Origin: Bacteroidota bacterium
Lineage (GTDB): Bacteria > Bacteroidota > Bacteroidia > Bacteroidales > Dysgonomonadaceae
Direction of reading: 5' to 3'
Assembly (NCBI GenBank): GCA_023388315.1
Contig: JAEWGM010000005.1
Location: 1 to 46,574, forward strand
DNA length: 46,574 nucleotides
Part shown: piece after piece, positions 23,321 to 31,576 of the stretch
Position numbering within the stretch: the stretch's first letter is position 1
How the letters are laid out: each line of letters begins with the position of its first letter
The notes under the pieces: model-generated
The model's database searches: none
Told to the model about the DNA's origin: nothing
The model's input: the letters and a program-made list of their open reading frames with translations, nothing else
Program-made: the position numbers and the translations under genes

Positions 23321-24061
23321 ATGACAGGGGAACAGTTGCTTAAATATACCGATGTGCGGTTAAATCGCGGAGAAAACACCATTCTTCGCGATGTGAACCT
23401 TACCGTTAACAGAGGCGATTTTTTATACGTTATTGGCAAAGTAGGATCGGGAAAAAGCACGCTGATGAAAAGCATGTATGGCGAGCTGGGCATTGAAGAT
23501 GGCAGCGCCCGTGTTTTTGATTATGAACTCTCGAAAATCCGACGAAAAAACATCCCTTATTTGCGAAGAAAAATAGGCATCGTTTTTCAAGATTTTCAGT
23601 TACTCATTGACCGCACGGTTGAAAAAAACCTAGAATTTGTGCTGCGCGCCACCGGCTGGAAAAACAGAAGGGTAATTAAAGATCGCATCCATGAAGCGTT
23701 GCTTCAAGTGGGAATGCAGAACAAAGCCTACAAAATGCCGCACGAATTATCGGGTGGCGAACAACAACGCGTGGTTATCGCGCGCGCGCTGCTTAACTCT
23801 CCCGCGTTGATTTTGGCCGACGAACCCACCGGTAACCTCGACCCGGAAACGGGTAGCCAAATTGTGGCGTTGTTGCAAGAAATCGCCGAAAAAGGCACCG
23901 CCGTGATTATGTCAACGCACAATTATTCCATCGTGCAGGCTTTCCCAGGCAGAATTATGAGGTGCGAAAATATGAACCTCATTGATATGCAACACAACAA
24001 ACCAAAGGAGAAAGTAGAAACCGGTGATGCCGAGGAAGATAAGCCGATACCTTTGAATTAA
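23321..24061 (+). CDS. ftsE: Cell division ATP-binding protein FtsE
   Basis: A 246-residue ABC ATPase. Walker A is GKVGSGKST (39-47), the Q-loop VFQDFQLL, the signature LSGGEQQRVVIARAL, Walker B LILADEPTGNLDPE, and the switch His lies in STHNYS. The FtsE subgroup is indicated by IGIVFQDFQLLIDRTVEKNL. FtsE with the membrane protein FtsX activates peptidoglycan hydrolases at the septum. No ftsX is adjacent; the upstream neighbour is SHOCT-DUF4870. The C-terminal 25 residues are charged and not part of the ABC fold. A strong terminator follows. A generic LolD-like ABC ATPase is the alternative call. Confidence 0.88.
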   Translation: MTGEQLLKYTDVRLNRGENTILRDVNLTVNRGDFLYVIGKVGSGKSTLMKSMYGELGIEDGSARVFDYELSKIRRKNIPYLRRKIGIVFQDFQLLIDRTVEKNLEFVLRATGWKNRRVIKDRIHEALLQVGMQNKAYKMPHELSGGEQQRVVIARALLNSPALILADEPTGNLDPETGSQIVALLQEIAEKGTAVIMSTHNYSIVQAFPGRIMRCENMNLIDMQHNKPKEKVETGDAEEDKPIPLN

Positions 24062-24065
24062 AGGA

Positions 24066-24092
24066 CGGATGTCGGCTAACCGATAACCGATA
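24066..24092. repeat. Short degenerate word repeat (CGGATG / CCGATAA)
   Basis: The tract cggatgtcggctaacc is followed by gataaccgatac, so the word taaccga/ataaccga recurs. It lies just after ftsE and ahead of the terminator. Confidence 0.45.
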
Positions 24093-24117
24093 CACGCCTA
24101 GGTTAATGTTTAAAAAG

Positions 24118-24153
24118 AAAGCATCAAACGGCATTGAAACCGTTTGATGCTTT
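24118..24153 (+). terminator. Terminator after ftsE
   Basis: A perfect 14-bp stem, AAAGCATCAAACGG with CCGTTTGATGCTTT, with loop CATTGAAA, followed by TTTTT. The A-run on the left makes it likely to serve the convergent oxidoreductase gene on the minus strand as well. Confidence 0.92.
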
Positions 24154-24179
24154 TTTTTGTCCAATAGGATGTAATCGGG

Positions 24180-24824
24180 TTAATTTGCAAAATCCCATAT
24201 GTCTTTTCCTTCTATTTCGTGCGTTCCCGGTTTTACTTTTTTCGCGGCATGCAACATTGCTTTTGCCAGAATGTTGGTAGGCATTGGTTTTTGCGAACGA
24301 AAAATGCCCAGTTTATTCATAAACTCAATCACTTTCACGCCCATTATTTCCATTTTTCGATCGCTGTTTTTTCTTACAAGCGCGGGCGCTTTAAAAATGA
24401 TGAGTTTCTGAAAGCCCAGCTTTTTGACGGCTTCATCTAATTTTCCTTTCATTTTAGGATAGAAAAGCACCGATTTCTCTGAAGCATTCGCCGAAGAAAC
24501 CAATACGCAGCTAGACACATTGTTTTCTTTTGCAACTTTTGCAAATTGATATTGGTATTCATAATCTACTTGCCATTGCGCTTGCTTACTTCCCGCGGCT
24601 TTAAGGGTGGTTCCCAAACACGAAAACAACACATCGCCTTTTACCAACAATTTCCACTCCTCCGGTTTTTCGAAATCAATAATGTGAATAGTTAGTTTTT
24701 CGTGCGTAAAGTCCACGGGGCGACGCACAAAAATATCTATTTGTTCAACCTCCTCATCGTTGAGAAGGAGTTTCAATACATCTTTTCCGGTGGCACCTGT
24801 AGCTCCGATTAATAAGGCTTTCAT
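24180..24824 (-). CDS. NAD(P)-binding oxidoreductase (atypical SDR, HTATIP2/YbjT-like)
   Basis: A 214-residue Rossmann-fold protein. The dinucleotide-binding motif GATGATGKDVL is at residues 8-18, followed by IFVRRPV, the strand VLFSCLGTTLKAAG and CVLVSSANAS in the place of the SDR active Ser. The helix YPKMKGKLDEAVK holds the Tyr-x-x-x-Lys-like pair found in related proteins. The physiological substrate is unknown; relatives act as reductases or redox sensors. It is a single gene, convergent with ftsE. Confidence 0.82.
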   Translation of the reverse strand: MKALLIGATGATGKDVLKLLLNDEEVEQIDIFVRRPVDFTHEKLTIHIIDFEKPEEWKLLVKGDVLFSCLGTTLKAAGSKQAQWQVDYEYQYQFAKVAKENNVSSCVLVSSANASEKSVLFYPKMKGKLDEAVKKLGFQKLIIFKAPALVRKNSDRKMEIMGVKVIEFMNKLGIFRSQKPMPTNILAKAMLHAAKKVKPGTHEIEGKDIWDFAN

Positions 24825-24859
24825 TATGAAATAATTTCAGAAATTTTAAACACCCACAG

Positions 24860-24887
24860 CGGACATCGGCCATCCGACATCCGACTG
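24860..24887. repeat. Short degenerate word repeat (CGGACATC / CATCCGAC)
   Basis: The sequence cggacatcggccatccga, then catccgactg, repeats catccga and its near-complement. It is similar in style to the tracts at 24066 and 35998. Confidence 0.45.
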
Positions 24888-24923
24888 AGGTTTTAAGTTT
24901 TACTTTCGGAGAAAACGCCTACT

Positions 24924-26585
24924 TCAACTCAATCCTTCTATTTCTCCATCCACAATATCAATTCGTTTGGCTTGGGGGTCAAGCGGAAGGCCGGGCATAC
25001 GCATCATTTCGCCGGCGATGGCAACGATAAATTCCGACCCTTGGTTGATAACCAAATCGTTAATTTTGAAACGAAAATCTTTGGCTACGCCATATTCTTT
25101 GGGATCAGCCGAAAATGAATATTGCGTTTTCGCAATACAAACGGGCATTTTTTCCAAAGGCGTTCCGGCAATGAGTTTCAGCTTTTTAATGGCTTTCTCG
25201 CCCAACACCACATCACGCGCGCCGTATATATTGGTAGCTATTTTGGTGAGTTTGGTTTCGATAGTATCCTCGTCGTTGTACGTAAATTTCAACTCCGATG
25301 TTGTTTTTTCGATGGCATCCACCACCGCGTTTGCCAGTTCTACAGCTCCTTCGCCGCCATCGGTAAATGCTTCGTTTACGGCGAAAGAAACGTTGCGCTC
25401 TTCGCAAAAAGCACGCACGGCACCTATTTCCTCGGGCGTATCAAAATGGTATTTATTGAACGTTACCACCACCGATTGACCGAAATCGGCAAGGTTTTTC
25501 AAATGCTTGTCTAAATTCTCAAGCCCTTTTTTCAACCCGTTCAAATCGGGTTCTTTAATTTGTTTTTCGGGCGTTCCGCCGTGCATTTTCAACCCTTGTG
25601 CAGTGACCACAATGACCGTTAATTTGGGTCGTAGCCCACTTTTACGGCATTTAATGTTGAAAAACTTTTCGGCGCCCAAATCAGCTCCGAAACCGGCTTC
25701 GGTTATAACATAATCGCCATACGTCATCGCCATTTTTGTTGCCAAAACCGAGTTGCAACCGTGTGCGATGTTGGCAAACGGGCCGCCGTGGACAAACGCA
25801 GCGGTATTTTCTGTGGTTTGCACCAAATTGGGCGCGATGGCATCTTTCATCAACACGGTAATGGCTCCGGCAACGCCCAGGTCTTTTACGGTAAAAGGTT
25901 GTCCGTTTTGACGGTAGCCGAGCAAGATGTTTTCAATGCGACGACGCAAATCATCCTCGTCTGTGGCGAGACACAGAATCGCCATCAATTCCGATGCCGC
26001 CGTAATATCGAAACCGCCTTCCAGCGGTATGCCGTTGCCCTGCCCCAGCCCAGTAACGATGTAACGCAAGCTGCGGTCGTTCACGTCCAGTACGCGCTTC
26101 CACAACACGGTTTTAATTTCATCTTGCGTGCCTTGCACACGGAAAATATAGTTATCCAACAACGCCGAAATGGTATTGTGCGCCGATGTGATGGCGTGGA
26201 AATCACCGGTGAAGTGTAGGTTGATATTTTCCATCGGCAGTACTTGCGCGTATCCACCGCCGGCGGCACCGCCCTTCATACCGAAAACGGGCCCTAAAGA
26301 AGGTTCACGCAACGCCACAATGGCTTTCTTGCCAATCTTGTTCAAGCCCAACGCCAACCCGATAACCACGGTTGTTTTGCCGATTCCGGCTTTGGTGGGC
26401 GTGATGGCCGTGACCAGAATCAGGTTGCTGTTTTTTACTTTTTCATTGTCAACCAATTTAACGGGAATTTTTGCCATATATGGGCCGTAGTTTTGTACCT
26501 CTTCGCGTGGAATGCCGATGCTCTCCGCTACATCTTTAATTTTTCTAAGCGGTGTTTCTCTTGCAATTTGAATGTCTGTTTTCAT
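24924..26585 (-). CDS. fhs: Formate--tetrahydrofolate ligase
   Basis: A 553-residue enzyme that makes 10-formyl-tetrahydrofolate from formate, THF and ATP, or runs in reverse in purine and amino-acid fermenters. The nucleotide loop TPTKAGIGKTT is at about residues 62-72, followed by GLNKIGKKAIVALREPSLGPVFGMKGGAAGGGYAQ, a family hallmark in adjoining segments. The ATG at 26585 is chosen over an in-frame TTG three codons earlier. The stop of uvrB is 17 nt upstream of this ATG, so the two are probably co-transcribed. The length matches the family (about 555). Confidence 0.97.
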   Translation of the reverse strand: MKTDIQIARETPLRKIKDVAESIGIPREEVQNYGPYMAKIPVKLVDNEKVKNSNLILVTAITPTKAGIGKTTVVIGLALGLNKIGKKAIVALREPSLGPVFGMKGGAAGGGYAQVLPMENINLHFTGDFHAITSAHNTISALLDNYIFRVQGTQDEIKTVLWKRVLDVNDRSLRYIVTGLGQGNGIPLEGGFDITAASELMAILCLATDEDDLRRRIENILLGYRQNGQPFTVKDLGVAGAITVLMKDAIAPNLVQTTENTAAFVHGGPFANIAHGCNSVLATKMAMTYGDYVITEAGFGADLGAEKFFNIKCRKSGLRPKLTVIVVTAQGLKMHGGTPEKQIKEPDLNGLKKGLENLDKHLKNLADFGQSVVVTFNKYHFDTPEEIGAVRAFCEERNVSFAVNEAFTDGGEGAVELANAVVDAIEKTTSELKFTYNDEDTIETKLTKIATNIYGARDVVLGEKAIKKLKLIAGTPLEKMPVCIAKTQYSFSADPKEYGVAKDFRFKINDLVINQGSEFIVAIAGEMMRMPGLPLDPQAKRIDIVDGEIEGLS

Positions 26586-26602
26586 TTTTATCAATAATAC
26601 TA

Positions 26603-28627
26603 TTATTTTTTGGTTTGTTTTTTCAATATATCTTCCAGTTTAATCAACTCATCGCGCAACTGTGCCGCTTCCAAAAACTCCAGTTTTTTGGCGGCGGCCA
26701 TCATCGCTTTGCGCGTTTGTTCTATTTTGGTTTTCAGGTCATTGGCAGTTGCATATTCCGGCAACGGCTCCGATGCCATGGAATAATAATCCGGCTCAAC
26801 ATAAGCTTTAGCCTCTGCCGTTGATGTATATTCCTTGGTCAATGCAGAAGAACGGGCTTTCTTAATTTGCTGTGGCGTAATGCCGTGCTCTTCATTGTAT
26901 TTTATTTGCTTTTCACGCCGGCGGTTGGTTTCGTCAATGGTCATTCGCATGCTGTCCGTTATTTTATCGGCATAAAAGATAACCCGTCCGTTGACGTTTC
27001 GGGCGGCGCGTCCCGCCGTTTGGGTAAGCGAACGATGCGATCGCAGAAAGCCTTCTTTGTCGGCATCCAGCACCGCAACGAGCGACACTTCGGGTAAATC
27101 CAACCCTTCGCGAAGCAGGTTTACGCCCACCAACACATCGAACAATCCGTTTCGCAAATCGTCCATAATTTTCACGCGCTCGAGCGTTTCCACATCGGAG
27201 TGGATGTAATTGCATCGCACGCTGTGCTGCGAAAGATAATCGGTTAATTCTTCTGCCATACGCTTGGTGAGCGTGGTGACCAATACGCGTTCGTCTTTTT
27301 CGATGCGCAGTTGAATTTCTTCCATCAAGTCGTCGATTTGATTTAAACTGGGACGCACATCAATGGGCGGGTCCAGCAACCCTGTGGGACGAATTAATTG
27401 GTCAACGACAATCCCTTCCGATTTCTCCAACTCATAATCGGCAGGTGTCGCGCTCACAAAAATAATTTCGGGCGTAAGCGCTTCAAACTCTTCAAATTTA
27501 AGCGGACGGTTATCAATTGCCGCGGGCAGCCGGAAACCATATTCCACAAGGTTTATTTTTCGCGAATGGTCGCCACCGTACATCGCTCGAATTTGCGGGA
27601 TGGTAACATGGCTTTCGTCAATTACCGTAAGGTAATCATCGGGGAAGAAATCCAACAAACAGAACGGGCGTGTGCCGGGCAAACGGCCATCGAAATAGCG
27701 AGAATAATTTTCAATTCCGGAGCAATAGCCAATTTCCTTGATCATTTCCACGTCATACGTTACCCGCTCGTAGAGCCGTTTTGCTTCCAATGGTTTGCCA
27801 ATTGACTGAAAAAATTCCACTTGCTTACCTAAATCGATTTGAATTTCATCAATGGCGCGGAAAATGCGCTCTTTGGTGGTTACAAACAAGTTGGCGGGAA
27901 AAATGCGGTAAGCGTCCAAACGCTCTGTGGTAATGCCCGTGAGCGGATCCACCGACTCGATGCTTTCAATTTCATCGCCCCAAAAAATTACGCGCACAAT
28001 ATAATCGTGATACGCCAAAAAAACATCCACCGTATCACCTTTCACACGAAAATTTCCCCGATTGAAATCCGCTGTTTCGTTGCGCGAATACAAACTGTTG
28101 ACCAACAACCGCAAAAAATGGTCTCTGTCTATGCTTTGCCCCACTTTTATATCGACCGTGGTTTTGTTAAAATCCTCCGGATTGCCAATGCCGTAAAGGC
28201 ACGAAACGGAGGAAACCACAATCACATCGTTTCGTCCCGAAAGCAGCGCCGATGTTGCCGCCAAGCGCAGTTTTTCTATTTCATCGTTGATGGAAAGGTC
28301 TTTTTCAATGTAGGTGTCACTGGTAGGGATATAGGCTTCGGGCTGATAATAATCGTAATACGACACGAAATATTCCACCGCGTTGTTCGGAAAAAAACCT
28401 TTAAACTCGCTATACAATTGCGCCGCCAAGGTTTTATTGTGGCTCAATACCAGCGTGGGCTTGTTAATTTGCTGTATAACATTCGCGATGGTAAAAGTTT
28501 TCCCCGAACCGGTAACGCCCAACAATGTTTGATAGGGAATTTTTTGCTGCAACCCTTCTACCAATGCCTTAATGGCTTCGGGTTGGTCGCCGGTGGGTTT
28601 ATATGCTGATGTAAGTTGAAATTCCAT
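26603..28627 (-). CDS. uvrB: UvrABC excinuclease subunit B
   Basis: A 674-residue nucleotide-excision-repair helicase-like protein that verifies damage and loads UvrC. Walker A GVTGSGKT is at residues 37-44, the beta-hairpin region at YYDYYQPEAYIPTSDTYIEKD (split here in two parts), the DESH motif in TVIDESHVTIPQ, and helicase motifs VSATPADYE and TAGRAARN. The C-terminal UVR motif KLEFLEAAQLRDELIKLED closes the protein and binds UvrC. The zinc-ribbon membrane protein gene lies 39 nt upstream and fhs 17 nt downstream, all on the minus strand. Confidence 0.98.
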   Translation of the reverse strand: MEFQLTSAYKPTGDQPEAIKALVEGLQQKIPYQTLLGVTGSGKTFTIANVIQQINKPTLVLSHNKTLAAQLYSEFKGFFPNNAVEYFVSYYDYYQPEAYIPTSDTYIEKDLSINDEIEKLRLAATSALLSGRNDVIVVSSVSCLYGIGNPEDFNKTTVDIKVGQSIDRDHFLRLLVNSLYSRNETADFNRGNFRVKGDTVDVFLAYHDYIVRVIFWGDEIESIESVDPLTGITTERLDAYRIFPANLFVTTKERIFRAIDEIQIDLGKQVEFFQSIGKPLEAKRLYERVTYDVEMIKEIGYCSGIENYSRYFDGRLPGTRPFCLLDFFPDDYLTVIDESHVTIPQIRAMYGGDHSRKINLVEYGFRLPAAIDNRPLKFEEFEALTPEIIFVSATPADYELEKSEGIVVDQLIRPTGLLDPPIDVRPSLNQIDDLMEEIQLRIEKDERVLVTTLTKRMAEELTDYLSQHSVRCNYIHSDVETLERVKIMDDLRNGLFDVLVGVNLLREGLDLPEVSLVAVLDADKEGFLRSHRSLTQTAGRAARNVNGRVIFYADKITDSMRMTIDETNRRREKQIKYNEEHGITPQQIKKARSSALTKEYTSTAEAKAYVEPDYYSMASEPLPEYATANDLKTKIEQTRKAMMAAAKKLEFLEAAQLRDELIKLEDILKKQTKK

Positions 28628-28666
28628 AATAGTATTTTGTTACGCCGCGATTGTCAGATGTTGAAT

Positions 28667-29797
28667 CTACGGCGCGTCAACAAAAGGTTTCGTCTCGTGC
28701 ACGCTGACGATTTGATACACCGGATTCAATTCAAAGTGAACAATGTATCCGTACACCTCCACATTTGCTCCGCTTTTTGTGTAGGATTTCGAGAGCGGAA
28801 CATTCACTTTATAATGGTCATTAAACGTTTTTTCGTATTGCACTGCCGTTAAATTGGGCGTAAATTTAATGGTCGAGCCTTGCGTTTTGGCGCCGGCAAC
28901 CAACAATTCGCCCGTAATTTTTTCGCGCGGCGCCGTTCCTGAATGGAAAAACCGATTCACCGTTGGCGCCAAATATTGGCTCATTCCCGCATGATCCACC
29001 GCCGACAAAGACGCGTAAAAACCGTTCACCGTTGCCCTGATGCTATCCAATGCGGAAGCATCTACCGGATACGATTGAAAAAGCATAGTGTTTCTTTTTT
29101 GCGCTTCTGCGAAATAATCGCCGTTAAATTCTCCGCTTTGCGCAAGCATCATATAATCTGAATAAGACTCGGCCGTGTTAGTATTCAGCGCGCCCATCCA
29201 AGTAAGCGAATCTAATCGGTTTTTTATGAACGTATTATACGGGCTGTTGGGGTTTTGCTGTAAATAATCGCGCAATTCCGCCGTGTTTTCCGATGCTTTC
29301 ATCGTTTCCCAAGCAGCCACTTCGGCAGACCTTAACTTCATCATATTTTCCTGTGCTTCATCCACATGCGCGCCGTAAGGATTTTCCTCAATATAAGCCA
29401 GATAGCCCGCAATGGTATTGTCCTTTATGGCAGCCTCCCAATGCGCGCGCTCCAAATTTTCCTGACGCACATTTTGGTTGTAGAAAAGAAACGCCCCAAC
29501 CAATAAAACGACTATCAAAAGAATCCATAAAAAAACGCTGCTTTTCCTTTTGCGTTTCGGTTTTTCAGGCGGAATTTCATCCACCACAACTTCTTCCGAA
29601 TGCGTTTTTTTCGGTGGAATAACGATGGGCGCTGCGGCATCATTTTCGATGGCATTTTCTTGGGGTTCCGGAAGGGTTTTTTCGGGCGTTTCCGGAACTT
29701 CTACTTCGTATTCTGTTTTAATTTTCTTAGAACAACTTTCACAGAACAACGTTTCTTCCGGCTTATTTTTTTCGCAAAGCGGACAGAATTTGGACAT
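28667..29797 (-). CDS. Zinc-ribbon single-pass membrane protein
   Basis: A 376-residue protein with an N-terminal zinc ribbon (CPLC at 5-8 and CESC about 16 residues later), a Pro/Glu-rich acidic linker (about 30-90), a Lys/Arg stop-transfer patch KPKRKRKSS and one transmembrane helix (VFLWILLIVVLLVGAFLFY, about 100-118). The rest lies on the outer side: helical repeat-like segments with YLAYIEENPYGAHVDEA and LRDYLQQNPNSPYNTFI, resembling tetratricopeptide-style repeats, then a domain with an NTF2-like appearance. The ATG at 29797 gives MSKFCPLC; a TTG four codons earlier is less likely. The function is unknown. Confidence 0.75.
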   Translation of the reverse strand: MSKFCPLCEKNKPEETLFCESCSKKIKTEYEVEVPETPEKTLPEPQENAIENDAAAPIVIPPKKTHSEEVVVDEIPPEKPKRKRKSSVFLWILLIVVLLVGAFLFYNQNVRQENLERAHWEAAIKDNTIAGYLAYIEENPYGAHVDEAQENMMKLRSAEVAAWETMKASENTAELRDYLQQNPNSPYNTFIKNRLDSLTWMGALNTNTAESYSDYMMLAQSGEFNGDYFAEAQKRNTMLFQSYPVDASALDSIRATVNGFYASLSAVDHAGMSQYLAPTVNRFFHSGTAPREKITGELLVAGAKTQGSTIKFTPNLTAVQYEKTFNDHYKVNVPLSKSYTKSGANVEVYGYIVHFELNPVYQIVSVHETKPFVDAP

Positions 29798-29826
29798 AGT
29801 TTTTTGCAAGATAACTGGTTTCTGTA

Positions 29827-29834
29827 CAAAGATA
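29827..29834 (-). promoter_or_regulatory. Candidate -7 box (TATCTTTG) for the zinc-ribbon gene and uvrB-fhs
   Basis: The minus strand reads TATCTTTG about 30 nt ahead of the ATG at 29797. There is no good TTTG 19 nt further upstream. Confidence 0.45.
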
Positions 29835-29917
29835 AAAAAACACTGTTACATAAATGATAAATTTGCATCCTTTTTGTTTTGAAAGACAAATTTCGTAGAA
29901 TTTATTTGTAAATATAT

Positions 29918-29935
29918 GTTCGCAAATTTGTGAAC
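29918..29935. promoter_or_regulatory. Putative HigA operator
   Basis: GTTCGCAAATTTGTGAAC is an 18-bp imperfect palindrome (8 of 9 pairs). It covers the -33 TTTG of the higBA promoter, a position that would give autorepression by the antitoxin. Confidence 0.55.
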
Positions 29936-29957
29936 GAAGTAATATTTTATAACTTTG
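29927..29957 (+). promoter_or_regulatory. Promoter of the higBA-type operon
   Basis: TTTG (29927-29930), exactly 19 nt, then TAACTTTG (29950-29957), a full match to the Bacteroidota consensus. The ATG of the toxin gene is at 29980. Confidence 0.78.
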
Positions 29958-29979
29958 TAAACAAAACATTTTCTATTTA

Positions 29980-30297
29980 ATGATTGTAGTATTTGAAAAA
30001 GAATATTTACGTAATTTGTATGTAAAAGGTCGCTCGTTAGACAAGAAACATCGTTTTCAACCGGAGATTATTCAACGATACAAACGTTGCATCAAACTAA
30101 TGATTGATGTGCCTGATTTAGCTTCACTTGCGAAATATAAAGGACTGAACTTAAAGAAATTAAAAGGAGATAAATCCGGAATGTATTCCATCAGAGTAAA
30201 CAATCAATATCGCATTGAATTTGTTTCTCAGGAGTCTAACGAAGAAGTACGTACTGTAATTTGCAATATTATCGAACTATCCAATCACTACGAATAA
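29980..30297 (+). CDS. higB: RelE/HigB-family toxin
   Basis: A 105-residue predicted ribosome-dependent mRNA endonuclease of the RelE/ParE superfamily. Features are the central LNLKKLKGDKSGMYSIRVNNQYRIEFV core, in which LKG..SIRVNNQYRI marks the family, and a basic, compact make-up. The toxin gene precedes the antitoxin gene, the order usual for HigBA, with 11 nt between them. The promoter has a palindrome overlapping its -33 box, consistent with autorepression. The first 60 residues are longer than in the shortest HigB proteins. Whether it is active is not visible from sequence. Confidence 0.85.
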   Translation: MIVVFEKEYLRNLYVKGRSLDKKHRFQPEIIQRYKRCIKLMIDVPDLASLAKYKGLNLKKLKGDKSGMYSIRVNNQYRIEFVSQESNEEVRTVICNIIELSNHYE

Positions 30298-30308
30298 AAA
30301 TACTGATT

Positions 30309-30653
30309 ATGACTACTTTAAAAGATATTGATTCAAGAATGGTTGCAAATAATTTGGTTGCATACAAACCAACGCATCCGGGAGAAGTATTAAAGGATGA
30401 AATTGAATTTCGGGGGATTTCTCAACGCAAGCTAGCTGGTAAAATAGGAGTTTCATATTCTCAATTCAACGAAATATTGAATGCTAAACGTCCATTGACA
30501 ACCGAAATTGCCCTTCTTGTTGAAGCTGCTTTGGATATTGAAGCCGCTCCTTTATTAAAAATGCAAACTGACTACAACCTTGAAGTCTCCAAAAGTAACG
30601 CGTCGTTTTTAAAGAAATTACAGGAGGTAAGAAAAGTTAGTGCGATTTTGTAG
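30309..30653 (+). CDS. higA: HigA-family antitoxin (XRE HTH)
   Basis: A 114-residue antitoxin. The HTH domain starts with the HigA hallmark THPGEVLKDEIEFRGISQRKLAGKIGVSYSQFNEILNAKRPLT, here at about residues 24-66 and read in parts, in which the recognition helix follows SYSQFNEI. The ATG at 30309 is used; the reading frame extends upstream into the toxin gene without a better start. It would neutralise the toxin and bind the 18-bp palindrome at 29918-29935. Confidence 0.87.
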   Translation: MTTLKDIDSRMVANNLVAYKPTHPGEVLKDEIEFRGISQRKLAGKIGVSYSQFNEILNAKRPLTTEIALLVEAALDIEAAPLLKMQTDYNLEVSKSNASFLKKLQEVRKVSAIL

Positions 30654-30679
30654 GCTTTTAATCATACTTCTTACTTTTG
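30647..30679 (+). promoter_or_regulatory. Promoter of the GNAT-dgk-helicase operon
   Basis: TTTG (30647-30650), 21 nt, then TACTTTTG (30672-30679). The ATG at 30704 follows 25 nt later. The box overlaps an in-frame TTG at 30677, which is therefore rejected as a start. Confidence 0.55.
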
Positions 30680-30703
30680 AAAGCAACAAATCAAAACAAT
30701 GAT

Positions 30704-31207
30704 ATGACTGAAATCCTCCCCGCCACCAGCGCGCATATTTCGGATATTCAAGACATAGCGGCGCTTGCATGGCCGCAAGCGTTTAAAGACATTTTGTCGG
30801 CTTCGCAAATTGCGTATATGATGGATTGGATGTACAGCGAGGCGAGCTTGCGCGAACAAATTGAGCAGAAAAACCATCGTTATTTTTTAGCGAAAAAAGA
30901 TGGTGAGTTTGTGGGTTATATGTCCATTGAACACAATTGCGATGATTTGGGAAAAACCAAAATTCATAAAATTTATATTCTACCCGACCGCCAAAAAACG
31001 GGAATCGGCAAACTGATGTTAAGCAGAGCGATAAACGAAGCCAAAACGGCTAATAACAAAGCGGTGTATTTAAATGTGAATAAATACAACCGAAGCGCCA
31101 TTGATTTTTACAAAAGAAATGGTTTCTCTTTAGTAAAAGAAGAAGTGATTGATATTGGAAATGGCTTTGTTATGGATGATTATGTATTTGAATTACAATT
31201 AATATGA
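30704..31207 (+). CDS. GNAT-family N-acetyltransferase
   Basis: A 167-residue acetyltransferase. The acetyl-CoA binding motif A appears as IHKIYILPDRQKTGIGKLMLSRAI (R/Q-x-x-G-x-G/A as RQKTGIG), followed by YLNVNKYNRSAIDFYKRNGF, motif B with the typical N-x-x-A-x-x-F-Y pattern. The substrate is unknown. The ATG at 30704 (MTEILPATSAHI) fits the promoter upstream. Its stop overlaps the ATG of the diacylglycerol-kinase gene (ATGA-type overlap at 31204-31207), so the two are translationally coupled. Confidence 0.9.
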   Translation: MTEILPATSAHISDIQDIAALAWPQAFKDILSASQIAYMMDWMYSEASLREQIEQKNHRYFLAKKDGEFVGYMSIEHNCDDLGKTKIHKIYILPDRQKTGIGKLMLSRAINEAKTANNKAVYLNVNKYNRSAIDFYKRNGFSLVKEEVIDIGNGFVMDDYVFELQLI

Positions 31208-31575
31208 ACAATTATGCAAACAATCGGTTAAAGAGTTTCAAATACGCTTTCCAAGGCATTGCAACGCTTTTTCGCGAAACGCCCAACGCGGCCATTCATC
31301 TTGTTTTGACTATTTTGGCCGTTCTGCTGGGATTTATTTTGTCCATTTCTCCAGTTGAATGGATAGCCATTTGCATTGTCATTGGATTGGTTTTTGCCTT
31401 GGAAGCGGTGAATACAGCGCTCGAAAACTTATCGGATTTCGCGTGTAAAAAAGAAACACATCCTGCCATTAAAAAAGCCAAAGATTTGGGCGCGGCGGCC
31501 GTGTTGCTGGCTGCCATAGCCGCTTTTATTGTGGGGCTCATTGTTTTTTTACCCAAACTGATCTCGTTGATTTAG
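31204..31575 (+). CDS. dgkA: Diacylglycerol/undecaprenol kinase family protein
   Basis: A 123-residue small integral membrane kinase with three transmembrane helices. Typical family blocks are RLKSFKYAFQGIATLFRETPNAAIH at the N-terminus and the catalytic ALEAVNTALENLSDF (E-x-x-N-T-A-x-E), followed by KKAKDLGAAAVLLAAIAA. In bacteria without much diacylglycerol turnover these enzymes usually phosphorylate undecaprenol for cell-wall lipid carrier recycling. The start overlaps the GNAT stop and the helicase gene begins 1 bp after its stop. Confidence 0.92.
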   Translation: MNNYANNRLKSFKYAFQGIATLFRETPNAAIHLVLTILAVLLGFILSISPVEWIAICIVIGLVFALEAVNTALENLSDFACKKETHPAIKKAKDLGAAAVLLAAIAAFIVGLIVFLPKLISLI

Positions 31576-31576
31576 C

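Noticed and set aside
27839..28609. 256-codon plus-strand frame inside uvrB
   Set aside because: Antisense to uvrB, with no recognisable domain.
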